Origin: UBA2233 sp002347965 [NCBI: Nitrospirae bacterium UBA2233]
GTDB lineage: Bacteria; UBA2233
Direction: 5' to 3'
Length of the DNA: 64,000 bases
NCBI GenBank assembly: GCA_002347965.1
Contig: DDYN01000013.1
Span: forward strand, 18,398 to 82,397
This document shows positions 27,213 through 35,881 of this stretch, in pieces. The translations under genes and the position numbers were made by a program. The notes beneath the pieces were generated by a model that saw nothing but the letters and a program-made list of their open reading frames with translations, ran no database searches and was not told the DNA's origin. Position 1 is the first letter of the stretch, and each line of letters begins with the position of its first letter.

Positions 27213-28394
27213 ATGTCAACATTGAAGACGCTCTACGGCTACATAGCACGAAAAATTGTCCTTACGTTCATCGTTTTTTTCGCTATACTGACGCTGTGTA
27301 TCCTGTCGGGTTACGCCATCCGCATTACCGAGCTCGTCGTCGAAAACGGGTTTTCTCTCGCTTCCGTGCTGAAGATGCTCGCCTTTCTTGTCCCTACATT
27401 CCTTGCCCTAAGCATGCCAATCGCGCTTTTGATGAGCACGGCCTACGCGTTCATGGATTTCAAGATGACCAAAGAAGCCTACGCCATGGCATCGCACGGC
27501 GTTTCACCAAAAAGGCTCTACATCCCGGTCGGCATCCTCGGAATTCTCGGAATTCTCGCATGCACGTGGACCAACGGCTGGCTGATGCCCTTAAGCCAGC
27601 TTCGCATGGAGCATTATGCGTTTTCGTTGGCGTCTCAAAAGGTTACGGTCGGCATCAAAGAGGCGACTTTCATTAAACTCTTCCCCAATTTTACCGCCTA
27701 CATCACTCGGCTCTCCCCCGCAAGGGAGCGCTTTGAGGGCGTGTACATTCATTCTGTCCAGCAGGGCAAGCCCTTCCACATTTTCGCCAAACAAGGGGTC
27801 ATTCTTTCTAACCCCAGAAAGGCAACGCTTACGCTTAGGCTGCTCGATGGAACAATCCAGTACGCCTACGGGGGAAGCATCAGGCAGGAAGGGTCGCGCT
27901 TCGGCATACAAGACATCGACCTCAAGGCACTCGCCTCGCTCAAGTCGCCTTTGGCCAGCAAGACCGACAAGCGTACGGCTACGATAACCGAGCTCCTTTG
28001 GCCGGCATCTATGGATTCCAAGGACGGGGAGCTGGCTGTTAGGGTCGAGCTGAACAAACGCTTGGCTATGTCGCTTTCTCCTTTACTCGTAGCACTGTTT
28101 GGGGCCTATTTGGGGCTCCTCCAACCCCCTAGGCCGAGATGGGTTAGCCTGATTTTCGCAAGCCTCGTTGTCTTGTTCAACTATATGGGGCTTATGCTCG
28201 GAGAGTCCCTAGCCTTGCGACAGGTTTTGCCCGCATGGGTAGCGCTCGAAATGGTAAATGGTCTTTTGTTTTTAGGATGGCTCACGGGCCTTCTTCGTAA
28301 TGAAGGCCATTTTCTTCGAATCGAACCCTTCTGGAACGAGCCGGGCTCTAGGTTTCGCAGGCCATCGTTGAAAGCTCGGGAGAACAGCGCATGA
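27213..28394 (+). CDS. lptF: LPS export permease LptF
   Basis: A 393-aa YjgP/YjgQ-family protein, a transmembrane subunit of the LptB2FG ABC transporter that extracts LPS from the inner membrane. Three N-terminal helices (residues about 10-120), a periplasmic beta-jellyroll (about 130-270) and three C-terminal helices are visible. The ATG at 27213 gives the family-like start; in-frame sequence back to 27186 adds nine residues. It overlaps lptG by 4 nt (ATGA). Confidence 0.92.
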   Translation: MSTLKTLYGYIARKIVLTFIVFFAILTLCILSGYAIRITELVVENGFSLASVLKMLAFLVPTFLALSMPIALLMSTAYAFMDFKMTKEAYAMASHGVSPKRLYIPVGILGILGILACTWTNGWLMPLSQLRMEHYAFSLASQKVTVGIKEATFIKLFPNFTAYITRLSPARERFEGVYIHSVQQGKPFHIFAKQGVILSNPRKATLTLRLLDGTIQYAYGGSIRQEGSRFGIQDIDLKALASLKSPLASKTDKRTATITELLWPASMDSKDGELAVRVELNKRLAMSLSPLLVALFGAYLGLLQPPRPRWVSLIFASLVVLFNYMGLMLGESLALRQVLPAWVALEMVNGLLFLGWLTGLLRNEGHFLRIEPFWNEPGSRFRRPSLKARENSA

Positions 28395-29464
28395 GGGTCG
28401 TTGATCGCTACTTCTTCAAGGAGTACCTGAAGCTTCTTGTCGTCACCGAGCTCGCAAGCATAAGCATCTACCTGCTTGTCGATGCGCTCTCCAGGGTCGG
28501 GAATTTCCAGGGCATTCAGGGTGGGGGCATGCTGGCGTTGGAGTACTTTCTGTACAAACTTCCTCTAATGGCCTCGCAAACCCTCCCCTTGAGCTCTCTT
28601 TTGGCCGCCCTTGGCGTTTCAGGCCAGTTGGTTCGTCATAATGAGATTCTGGCCCTCGAGACGGCTGGCGTATCCCCGAGGCGGCTCCTGATTCCTTTCT
28701 TAATGGGAGGCCTGCTTATGACGCTCGCGTTGTTTGTCCTCTCGGAAGCGTTCATCCCCATTAGCTACGGCAAAGCAGGCCTCCTAAAGCAAGAGCTCAA
28801 GGTCAAGAAAGGAAAGACCATGCTGAAGGAAGGTTTTGTGTTCAAGCCCTCCAAGGACTCCTTCTGCTTTGCCAACTTGTTTGACGTAAGGCAGGCAATT
28901 CTTTATGGTGTTACACTGGTTAAGCTCGATAAAGACTTTAACCTAAAACAACGCATCGACGTCGAACGCGTACTGTACACTAAACAAGGCTGGATTGCCA
29001 AGAATGCCGTGCGGACTGCTTTCGAGGCTGCAGCGCTCTTCGGCAAAAAAGAAATATTGCCAAAGATGGCGCTTCCGATCCCTTTCGAGCCTAGAGAGCT
29101 AACCGACCAAAGCTTAGAACCCGAAGAGATGAACGTGCTTCGGTTAAAACGGTACATTCAAGACCAGCGGCAGCTTGGGAGAGACCCTACAAGCTTGGAG
29201 ATGGATTTTCATCTAAGGTTGGCATTGCCCCTGGCCTGCCCTATCCTCATCCTTGTCGCCTTTCCAGTAGCGACGCGGTCCGCTAGGCCCTCCTTTGCGG
29301 GAACGCTCGCCTTTAGCCTTCCTTTGGGGTTCGGGTACTGGTTGCTAACATCGTTCGCCAGCTCTATGGGCCAAGCACGCCTCCTACCCATGGGCCTTGC
29401 TGCTTGGATTAGCAACCTCTTGTTCTTGGGGGCCGGGCTGGCGCTGCTCTTAAGGCGCACATAG
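28391..29464 (+). CDS. lptG: LPS export permease LptG
   Basis: The second YjgP/YjgQ permease, 357 aa, with the same helix-jellyroll-helix plan. ETAGVSPRRLL in the coupling region (residues about 95-105) parallels ASHGVSPKRLY in LptF. It is translationally coupled to LptF, so the pair forms the LPS transporter core. lptA, lptB and lptC are not in this window. The assignment of which copy is F or G rests on order only. Confidence 0.9.
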   Translation: MRVVDRYFFKEYLKLLVVTELASISIYLLVDALSRVGNFQGIQGGGMLALEYFLYKLPLMASQTLPLSSLLAALGVSGQLVRHNEILALETAGVSPRRLLIPFLMGGLLMTLALFVLSEAFIPISYGKAGLLKQELKVKKGKTMLKEGFVFKPSKDSFCFANLFDVRQAILYGVTLVKLDKDFNLKQRIDVERVLYTKQGWIAKNAVRTAFEAAALFGKKEILPKMALPIPFEPRELTDQSLEPEEMNVLRLKRYIQDQRQLGRDPTSLEMDFHLRLALPLACPILILVAFPVATRSARPSFAGTLAFSLPLGFGYWLLTSFASSMGQARLLPMGLAAWISNLLFLGAGLALLLRRT

Positions 29465-29493
29465 TCGCCCCAAAACACTGTAGGAGGGAAGAG

Positions 29494-30528
29494 ATGAATT
29501 TTCGTGTGTTCGTTTCCAGACCAATCCCAAAGGCATGGCTCGAGCCGCTTGTTACATCGCCAAAAATCGACTTAAGTATCCATGAAAGCACCGAAGTCCT
29601 TTCTCAAGAGGCGTGGGGGCTGGCTCTCGAGGAAGTAGACGGGGTGCTCTGCTTCGTGAACGATCGTTTGAGCCGTGCGCTACTTCAGAAAGCAGCAAAG
29701 CGCCTTAGAGTGGTTTCAAACTTTGGCGTAGGGTTTGACAACATTGACCTCGAAGCGGCAAACGAGCTTGGAATCGCCGTTACCACAACACCCAATGTAC
29801 TTTCGGAGGCCACGGCGGAAATGGCCTGGGCGCTGTTGTTTGCCGTCGCCAGGCGTACCCTGGAAGGGGACAGCCTCGTTCGTTCGGGAAAGTTCCAGGG
29901 GTTCGACCCTACGCTTCTTTTAGGAATGGAAATTGCCCACAAAACCCTTGGGCTTGTCGGGGCAGGAAAAATCGCAACCCGAATGGCTACGATCGCAAAT
30001 GGGTTTTCGCTGAAGCTCTTATACTGCGCAACCAGACGTAGCGCCGTCTTAGAAGAAGGACTCGATGCAACGCGCCTAAGCCTAGAAGAGACGCTTAAAA
30101 GCGCAGACTTTCTTTCTTTGCACGTTCCGCTCACGGGTGCAACCCGGCATCTGATCGATGCCAAGGCACTGGCCCTGATGCAGCCGCACGCCATCCTCAT
30201 CAACACCTCCAGGGGCGAGGTAGTCGACGAACAGGCCCTAATCGAGGCGCTCAAAGCAAAAAAAATCGCCGGGGCAGGCCTAGACGTCTACGAGCACGAG
30301 CCTTTCGTCCCCGAGGCGCTAAAAAACCTAAAAAACGTCGTCCTTACGCCCCACATAGGCTCCGCCACTTTCGAGGCGCGCAGGCGTATGGGACTTCTGG
30401 CAAGCCAAAACATTCTAGACGTCCTTCACGGAGAGATTCCGGCATCCTGCGTGAACCATGCCGCGCTCTCGCTTAGGCTTACGTCCCTTGCTGCCAGTCG
30501 GCCAAGTAGCGCTGCTGGGCCTGGGTAA
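29494..30528 (+). CDS. D-2-hydroxyacid dehydrogenase (glyoxylate/hydroxypyruvate reductase type)
   Basis: A 344-aa NAD(P)-dependent dehydrogenase. The Rossmann motif is GAGKIA (156-161), and the catalytic residues are R240 (NTSRGE), E269 (DVYEHEP) and H287 (TPHIGSA). The TRR after the second strand (residues 180-182) suggests NADP(H). TAGGAGGG precedes the ATG. Its last 50 nt overlap the convergent ahcY. The C-terminal 25 residues lie outside the fold and may reflect readthrough past an older stop. Confidence 0.87.
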   Translation: MNFRVFVSRPIPKAWLEPLVTSPKIDLSIHESTEVLSQEAWGLALEEVDGVLCFVNDRLSRALLQKAAKRLRVVSNFGVGFDNIDLEAANELGIAVTTTPNVLSEATAEMAWALLFAVARRTLEGDSLVRSGKFQGFDPTLLLGMEIAHKTLGLVGAGKIATRMATIANGFSLKLLYCATRRSAVLEEGLDATRLSLEETLKSADFLSLHVPLTGATRHLIDAKALALMQPHAILINTSRGEVVDEQALIEALKAKKIAGAGLDVYEHEPFVPEALKNLKNVVLTPHIGSATFEARRRMGLLASQNILDVLHGEIPASCVNHAALSLRLTSLAASRPSSAAGPG

Positions 30529-31810
30529 GGGAATCAATCCGAACGCCCATCGAACCAAGCTTTAACGTCGCGATGGCCGCGTCTAACGCCTCCGGTAAGG
30601 AATGCACTTCTTGGCTAAGGCGGCCTCTGTCTTTTTTGAGCGTTTCCACGGCCAGGGCCTGGCCTGCAAAGCTCATGTCCATTACTTCCGCAGGATGGCC
30701 CTCGGCGCATGCAAGGTTAGCCAGCCTTCCGTCTGCAAGCACGAAGACAGTCCTTGCGTTTTCAAGCGTGTAGCTCTTGATGAGCGGTTTGACTTGCTTG
30801 ACTTCTTTTGCTAGTTCCTCGAGGGCCTTTATGTCGATCTCGACGTCAAAATGTCCGGCGTTGGCAAGCATGGCCCCTTCCTTCATCCTAAGGAAGTGCT
30901 CCTCGCGGATTACGTCGCGATCGCCCGTAACTGTCACGAAAATATCGCCGATGCTTGCTGCCTCTTCCATGGGACATACGACAAACCCGTCCATTGCGGC
31001 CTCAATCGCACGGACAGGGTCAACCTCCGTGACGACTACCTGGGAGCCCATGCCTTTGGCCCGCATCGCCACGCCTTTTCCGCAATACCCGTACCCGCAT
31101 ACAACGAAGCATTTTCCGGCAAGCAACTCGTTCGACGCCCGCATAATTCCGTCGATCGTACTTTGGCCCGTTCCGTAGCGGTTGTCGAACAAATGCTTCG
31201 TTTTGGCCTCGTTCACGGCGATTACCGGAAACGGGAGCACCTTAGCGGCAGCCATCGCCTTTAACCGGACAACGCCCGTCGTCGTCTCCTCCGTTCCGCC
31301 CAAAAACCCCGCCTTCAGCCTAGCTATCCCATCTTTGCCAAAGTGCCCCTTCAAGGACTGCAACGCGGGGGGCAAGCGATCCCAAAGGCCTTGGAACAGC
31401 ATCACGAGCGCGCTCGTCAAGTCCGCTCCGTCGTCCACAGTAACGTGCGGCTCAAAGGCGATGGCCCTTCGAATGTGCTCGTAATACAGGTCAGAACTCT
31501 CTCCTTTGACGGCGAACACGCCAATGCCGGAATCGGCCACGAGGCTTGCCGCCACGTCGTCTTGCGTGCTCAAGGGGTTCGACGCGCAAGCGATAACTTC
31601 GGCCCCCCCCGCCTTCAACGCCTTAAGCAGGTTTGCCGTCTCGCTCGTAATATGCAAGCAACAAGCTACCCTTAACCCATCGAGCGTCCTTTCTTTGGCG
31701 TAGCGCTCGGCAATCGTCCGAACGACTGGCATCTTGCGGCCAGCCCACGAAATCCGCTCGCCTCCCCTAGTATTAAGCGACAGGTCTGCCACGTCATGGG
31801 CAACGCCCAT
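30479..31810 (-). CDS. ahcY: Adenosylhomocysteinase (short type)
   Basis: NAD-containing hydrolase of 443 aa that splits S-adenosylhomocysteine and so sustains methylation. It shows EETTTG (174-179), the substrate region NEAKTKHLFDNRYGTGQS and the NAD motif GYGYCGKG (239-246). It lacks the roughly 40-residue insertion and the C-terminal KPDHYRY of the mitochondrial-like type, so it belongs to the archaeal/thermophile-like branch. No SAH riboswitch is evident in the 49 nt upstream. Confidence 0.94.
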   Translation of the reverse strand: MGVAHDVADLSLNTRGGERISWAGRKMPVVRTIAERYAKERTLDGLRVACCLHITSETANLLKALKAGGAEVIACASNPLSTQDDVAASLVADSGIGVFAVKGESSDLYYEHIRRAIAFEPHVTVDDGADLTSALVMLFQGLWDRLPPALQSLKGHFGKDGIARLKAGFLGGTEETTTGVVRLKAMAAAKVLPFPVIAVNEAKTKHLFDNRYGTGQSTIDGIMRASNELLAGKCFVVCGYGYCGKGVAMRAKGMGSQVVVTEVDPVRAIEAAMDGFVVCPMEEAASIGDIFVTVTGDRDVIREEHFLRMKEGAMLANAGHFDVEIDIKALEELAKEVKQVKPLIKSYTLENARTVFVLADGRLANLACAEGHPAEVMDMSFAGQALAVETLKKDRGRLSQEVHSLPEALDAAIATLKLGSMGVRIDSLTQAQQRYLADWQQGT

Positions 31811-31859
31811 AAAGACTCCTTTCGGTGTATGAATGATCTCTGGGTTTACGGTTTATTGC

Positions 31860-32693
31860 CTACTTATCAGAAGGAATTTGGATCATTGGGACCAGGTCCT
31901 TACTGAAAGGCATGATGAGCACGGTGTTGTTCGGCGAGTCGATCAGCGCATGGAGCGCGTCTATATACTTCCACTGTAGGTAGCGGGGGTTGAGGGATCC
32001 TCCGATAATTTCCTGTGCAGAAGCAATTCCTTTGGCTTCGAGCTGTTTTCTTTCGGCCTCCTGGGATTCTTTTTGGATAACGTAGCGCATTCGCTCGGCT
32101 TCCTGCATTGACTGGATTTTGGCCTCGATCGACTTGACTACGTTCTCAGGAAGCGCGATGTCCCGAATCAGAATCTCTCTGACCTCCACGCCCTCCTGGG
32201 CAACCTTGTCGCGCACTCGCTCGTCCAAGGCCCGCTGAAACTCGCCACGCTTTTGGTAGATGGCCGAGGCATCGAAGAGCGTGCCCACGTCCCTCGCGAT
32301 CGAACGAACCAACGGGACCACGAGCCTCTCGTCCCACACCTTCCCGTATTTAACGTACACTTCCGCCGCCTGGGTATCCTTGAGCTGATACAGGACGGTT
32401 AGCTCCATCGTGACTTTCAGCCCGTCGTTGGTCAGCGCAGATATGATGTTCGCGCCGGTAAAGTCGGCACGCCTCACGCGGACCTCTAGCCTGTCAATAC
32501 TCGTCACGCCAGGAAGGAAGAAGTGCAACCCGGGATTGAGCTCTTTCGTGTCCACCTTGCCGAGCGTTTTTTTGATTCCGACCTCCCCGCTCGGAACAGT
32601 CGTGCAGCCAAAGGACGCAAGCATACCGAAAGCAATGGCTCCGGCCGCAAGCTTACCAAGCCCGCTACCAACGAATCTCACAGGCAAATCCAT
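31860..32693 (-). CDS. SPFH/prohibitin-family membrane protein
   Basis: A 277-aa band-7 protein with one N-terminal hydrophobic segment (residues about 15-32, ending at a cysteine in ASFGC that could be a weak lipobox), an SPFH domain (about 33-200) and a helical tail with EAERMRYVIQKESQEAERKQLEA (about 208-230, abbreviated view). Such proteins assemble in rings and control membrane proteases. It overlaps the OmpA-type lipoprotein gene by 1 nt and may be co-regulated with it. Confidence 0.87.
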   Translation of the reverse strand: MDLPVRFVGSGLGKLAAGAIAFGMLASFGCTTVPSGEVGIKKTLGKVDTKELNPGLHFFLPGVTSIDRLEVRVRRADFTGANIISALTNDGLKVTMELTVLYQLKDTQAAEVYVKYGKVWDERLVVPLVRSIARDVGTLFDASAIYQKRGEFQRALDERVRDKVAQEGVEVREILIRDIALPENVVKSIEAKIQSMQEAERMRYVIQKESQEAERKQLEAKGIASAQEIIGGSLNPRYLQWKYIDALHALIDSPNNTVLIMPFSKDLVPMIQIPSDK

Positions 32694-33373
32694 TACTTCG
32701 CCCCTTCTTTCGGGACGATCACGATCTCGACCCGTCGGTTCATCGCACGACCCTCCGGCGTGGCGTTGCTCGCAATCGGCTGGCTTGAACCAAACCCCTG
32801 GATCACCATCCTGGAGCGGCCCACGCCGTTTGTCGCGAGCATGCTCGCGACAGACTCGGCCCGACTTTCGGAAAGCGTTTGGTTGAAGGCCTCGGAGCCC
32901 GTCGAATCGGTATGTCCATGGATTCTTACGACCGTCTCAGGATACTTGTTCAGGATTTGCGCGATGTCGGCAATCGTGGTGTAGGCCCCAGGTTTTAACT
33001 CGGCCGAGCCTGTATCGAACATAAGCTGGTCTTTGACGCGCACCACGAGGTTCTGGCCCTGCTCTTCGACCTTGATCTGGTCGGTCTTTGCCTCTATACG
33101 CTTCAGTTCTTCTTTTTGCTTGCCCATGTAATGGCCGAGCACCCCCCCGATTACGGCACCCGTACCGGCTCCAACGGCCGCACCCGTACCGGCATGCCCC
33201 CCTAAGCTGCCGAGCGCCGCACCAGTACCGGCACCTAGGAGTCCCCCAAGGCCTGCACCCTTGCCCTCCGAAGAAGTCGCGGTTTTCTTGATCGTTTCGC
33301 ACCCTGAAAGCGCAACGCACAGGCAGAATACGCACGCCACCGCCCGCTTACCCTGAAAAGCGCGTCCAATCAT
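32693..33373 (-). CDS. OmpA-family lipoprotein with glycine-zipper domain
   Basis: A 226-aa lipoprotein: signal peptide with lipobox ALSGC and lipidated C25, a glycine-rich zipper (residues about 40-85, GAGTGA repeats) and a C-terminal OmpA peptidoglycan-binding domain (about 110-222, with MFDTGSAELKP, HGHTDSTGS and AMNRRVEI). It should tether the outer membrane to the cell wall. It is directly upstream of the SPFH gene. The combination is common in proteobacteria and related diderms. Confidence 0.92.
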   Translation of the reverse strand: MIGRAFQGKRAVACVFCLCVALSGCETIKKTATSSEGKGAGLGGLLGAGTGAALGSLGGHAGTGAAVGAGTGAVIGGVLGHYMGKQKEELKRIEAKTDQIKVEEQGQNLVVRVKDQLMFDTGSAELKPGAYTTIADIAQILNKYPETVVRIHGHTDSTGSEAFNQTLSESRAESVASMLATNGVGRSRMVIQGFGSSQPIASNATPEGRAMNRRVEIVIVPKEGAK

Positions 33374-33446
33374 TTTGTTACCCCCCTTCTATCCCATCCA
33401 ACATCCGCTGTCCGACAAAATGTATACCTTAACATCTAGCCGTGGT

Positions 33447-33475
33447 ATGCTAGCATTCTTAGATCCATGCTAGCA
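33447..33475. promoter_or_regulatory. Twin palindromic operator-like sites
   Basis: ATGCTAGCA occurs at 33447-33455 and again at 33467-33475, exactly 20 bp apart. Each contains the 8-bp palindrome TGCTAGCA. The spacing equals two helical turns, and the location is between the divergent OmpA-lipoprotein (-) and malic enzyme (+) genes, so it could bind a dimeric regulator. The regulator is unknown. Confidence 0.5.
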
Positions 33476-33514
33476 CGAGCCAAGGTTGGGGTCAACGAAA
33501 GGAGGAGAAAGCCT

Positions 33515-34870
33515 GTGCTGATCGAGAAAGGGGCGGACAAAATCATCAAGGTGTTGCGCGTACTCATACCCGATAGGCCCGGCTCACTCGGGCGCATTTT
33601 GTACGCGATCGGCGAGCAGGGCGCCCATATTGGGGACATCTTACGGGTGCGTTTCGGAATCACGCACAACGTCAGAGACATAGAGGTATACCTAGAGTCT
33701 GAAGATCACCTCGAACGAGTACTCGCCGGAATCGGCACGCTAGAGGGCGTGATCATAGAGGAGGTGTACGACCCCGTGCTTTCCATGCATAAGGGCGGCA
33801 AGATCAAGACGATGAGCAAGATCGTCGTGGACGGCATCGCCAACCTGCGCAAGGTGTATACCCCTGGCGTGGCCAAGGTATGCAGAGAAATTGTCAGGGA
33901 ACCGGACAATTTCGAGATCTACACGTGGACTCAGAACACCGTCGCAATCGTAACGAATGGTACGGCCGTCCTTGGGCTTGGCGACATCGGAGTTCGGGCC
34001 TCGTTGCCGGTAATGGAGGGAAAAGCCGTCCTCTTGGATCAGCTAGTGGGATTAAGCGGTATCCCCATCCTTATTCCTCACAAGGATCCGGATACGTTCG
34101 TAAACGCCGTCCTTGCCATCCACGAAAGCTTCGGGGCCATCAACCTTGAAGACATCGCGGCCCCTGCTTGTTTCGAGATCGAGGACAGGCTGATCGCTTC
34201 CGGCATCGAAAAGCCCGTAATGCACGACGACCAGCACGGGACGGGGGTCGTCGTTTTGGCGAGCCTTTTGAACGCGAGCAAGTACGCGGGCGTCTCGCTA
34301 AAGAACGAAACGATCGGGCTGATCGGGCTCGGTGCGGCCGGGATGGGTATCGCCAAGCTCTTGCATGCCTACGGCGTCAAGCGGATCATCGGATGCGACC
34401 TCTCTTCGCAGGCAATGGAGCTGTTCGAAAGGACCATTCAAGGTTCGACGGCCAACCTCGAGGAGCTCATGCGCTCGGCCAAGATTATTATCTCAACGAC
34501 AGGACAAAAGGGGTTGATCAAGCCGGAAATGGTCCAGCCCGGTCAGGTCATCCTGGCGCTGTCGAACCCCGACCCTGAAATCCGCCCTGAAGATGCGACG
34601 TCTGCTGGCGCGAGGTTTGCCGCAGACGGCAGGAGCGTAAACAACGCGGTAGCCTATCCGGCAATCTACAAAGGGGCGCTCGCCGCGAGGGCCAGACGAA
34701 TCGGAAACAGGATGAAGATCGAGGCCGCCAAGACGATCGCGTCGTTCGCCGAGGAGGGCGAAATCCTCCCATCCGTCCTCAACAAGGCCATGCACGAGGC
34801 GACCGCCAGAACGATCGAGCGAACGGCCTACGAATCCGGGCTTGCGAGGGTCATAAAAGAAGAGAGCTAG
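33515..34870 (+). CDS. NAD(P)-malic enzyme with N-terminal ACT domain
   Basis: An oxidative malate decarboxylase of 451 aa giving pyruvate, CO2 and NAD(P)H. An ACT domain (residues about 8-80, VLIPDRPGSLGRIL) suggests allosteric control by a small ligand. The catalytic part has YTPGVA (Y115), EDIAAP and HDDQHGTG for metal and substrate, and the cofactor motif GLGAAGMG. The GTG start at 33515 is fixed by AAAGGAGGAG; the upstream in-frame ATG at 33467 lies inside the operator-like repeat. It converges with galU, overlapping by 4 nt. Confidence 0.92.
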   Translation: MLIEKGADKIIKVLRVLIPDRPGSLGRILYAIGEQGAHIGDILRVRFGITHNVRDIEVYLESEDHLERVLAGIGTLEGVIIEEVYDPVLSMHKGGKIKTMSKIVVDGIANLRKVYTPGVAKVCREIVREPDNFEIYTWTQNTVAIVTNGTAVLGLGDIGVRASLPVMEGKAVLLDQLVGLSGIPILIPHKDPDTFVNAVLAIHESFGAINLEDIAAPACFEIEDRLIASGIEKPVMHDDQHGTGVVVLASLLNASKYAGVSLKNETIGLIGLGAAGMGIAKLLHAYGVKRIIGCDLSSQAMELFERTIQGSTANLEELMRSAKIIISTTGQKGLIKPEMVQPGQVILALSNPDPEIRPEDATSAGARFAADGRSVNNAVAYPAIYKGALAARARRIGNRMKIEAAKTIASFAEEGEILPSVLNKAMHEATARTIERTAYESGLARVIKEES

Positions 34871-35730
34871 AGGTTCTTTAGCCGTTCCCTCAAGAACTCA
34901 ATCAAGGGTTCGCCGACATCGGGCCGTTTGATCGCGTAGGCAAAAACAGCCTTCACGAACTCAAGCCTGTTGCCCGCGTCAAACCGCTCGCCCTCGATCA
35001 GACAGCCTACTAGCCCGTTGGTGCGCGCTTCGATCTCAAGGGCGTCGGTAAGCTGAATTTCGCCGGTTGAACCGTGGGGCTCGAGATCTTTCAGGGCATG
35101 CATGACGCTTTGGTTTAGGACATACCGGCCGACGATGGCCAGGTTCGAGGGTGCCTTCTCTGCAGACGGCTTTTCGACTACGCCTTCGATCTCTACGGTC
35201 GTTCCTTCATGGCTCCCTACGGAAACAATGCCAAATTTGTGAATATCCTCTCTAGGAACTTCCTTGAGCGCGACCACGCTCTTACCGGTACGATTGTGAA
35301 CCTCGATCAACTGCCCGATGGCGGACTTTTTTGCATCGACAAGGTCGTCTCCGAGGATCACGGCAAACGGCCCTTCTCCGACGACATGCCGGGCGCAGTA
35401 CACGGCATGGCCGAGCCCTAGGGGCTTTTTCTGCCGGACAGCGATCGTCTCAACAAGGCCCGCGATGCGTTGCACTTGCTCCAAGAGGTCTTTTTTGCCC
35501 TTGGATCCTAGCTCGAACTCGAGCTCCGGGGCGTAGTCGAAGTAGTCCTCAAGAGCGCTTTTGCCCCTGGCCGTGATGAACACAACCGACTGAATCCCGG
35601 CCTGGAGAGCCTCTTCGACAATCAAATGAATAACCGGCGTATCCACGACCGGCAAGAGTTCTTTTGGAACGGCCTTGGTAAACGGTAAGAAGCGTGTTCC
35701 CAACCCTGCGCACGGGATGATGGCCTTCAT
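34867..35730 (-). CDS. galU: UTP-glucose-1-phosphate uridylyltransferase
   Basis: An enzyme of 287 aa that makes UDP-glucose for LPS and other glycans. The nucleotidyltransferase signature GLGTRFLPFTKAVPKELLP, the ILGDDLV motif and VEKPS are intact. The ATG at 35730 is preceded by GAGGGGAACC; an in-frame start at 35745 is less likely. Its product could feed UDP-glucuronate and then the UDP-xylose synthase at the window start. Confidence 0.94.
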   Translation of the reverse strand: MKAIIPCAGLGTRFLPFTKAVPKELLPVVDTPVIHLIVEEALQAGIQSVVFITARGKSALEDYFDYAPELEFELGSKGKKDLLEQVQRIAGLVETIAVRQKKPLGLGHAVYCARHVVGEGPFAVILGDDLVDAKKSAIGQLIEVHNRTGKSVVALKEVPREDIHKFGIVSVGSHEGTTVEIEGVVEKPSAEKAPSNLAIVGRYVLNQSVMHALKDLEPHGSTGEIQLTDALEIEARTNGLVGCLIEGERFDAGNRLEFVKAVFAYAIKRPDVGEPLIEFLRERLKNL

Positions 35731-35881
35731 GGTTCCCCTCGCCATAACTCAGTATGTTGCGTAGTACCTCTCCATAAAGTACGCGTTCTTCATGGCGTAG
35801 CGCAACCCTTGCCCTTTTCAAGCCTGCAAGGATTGCGTATCGTAAGATGAAGAAAGAATCGAAACGGACTTGAAAAGAACC

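Noticed and set aside
31811-31859. SAH riboswitch upstream of ahcY
   Set aside because: The 49-nt spacer is too short and shows no matching fold.
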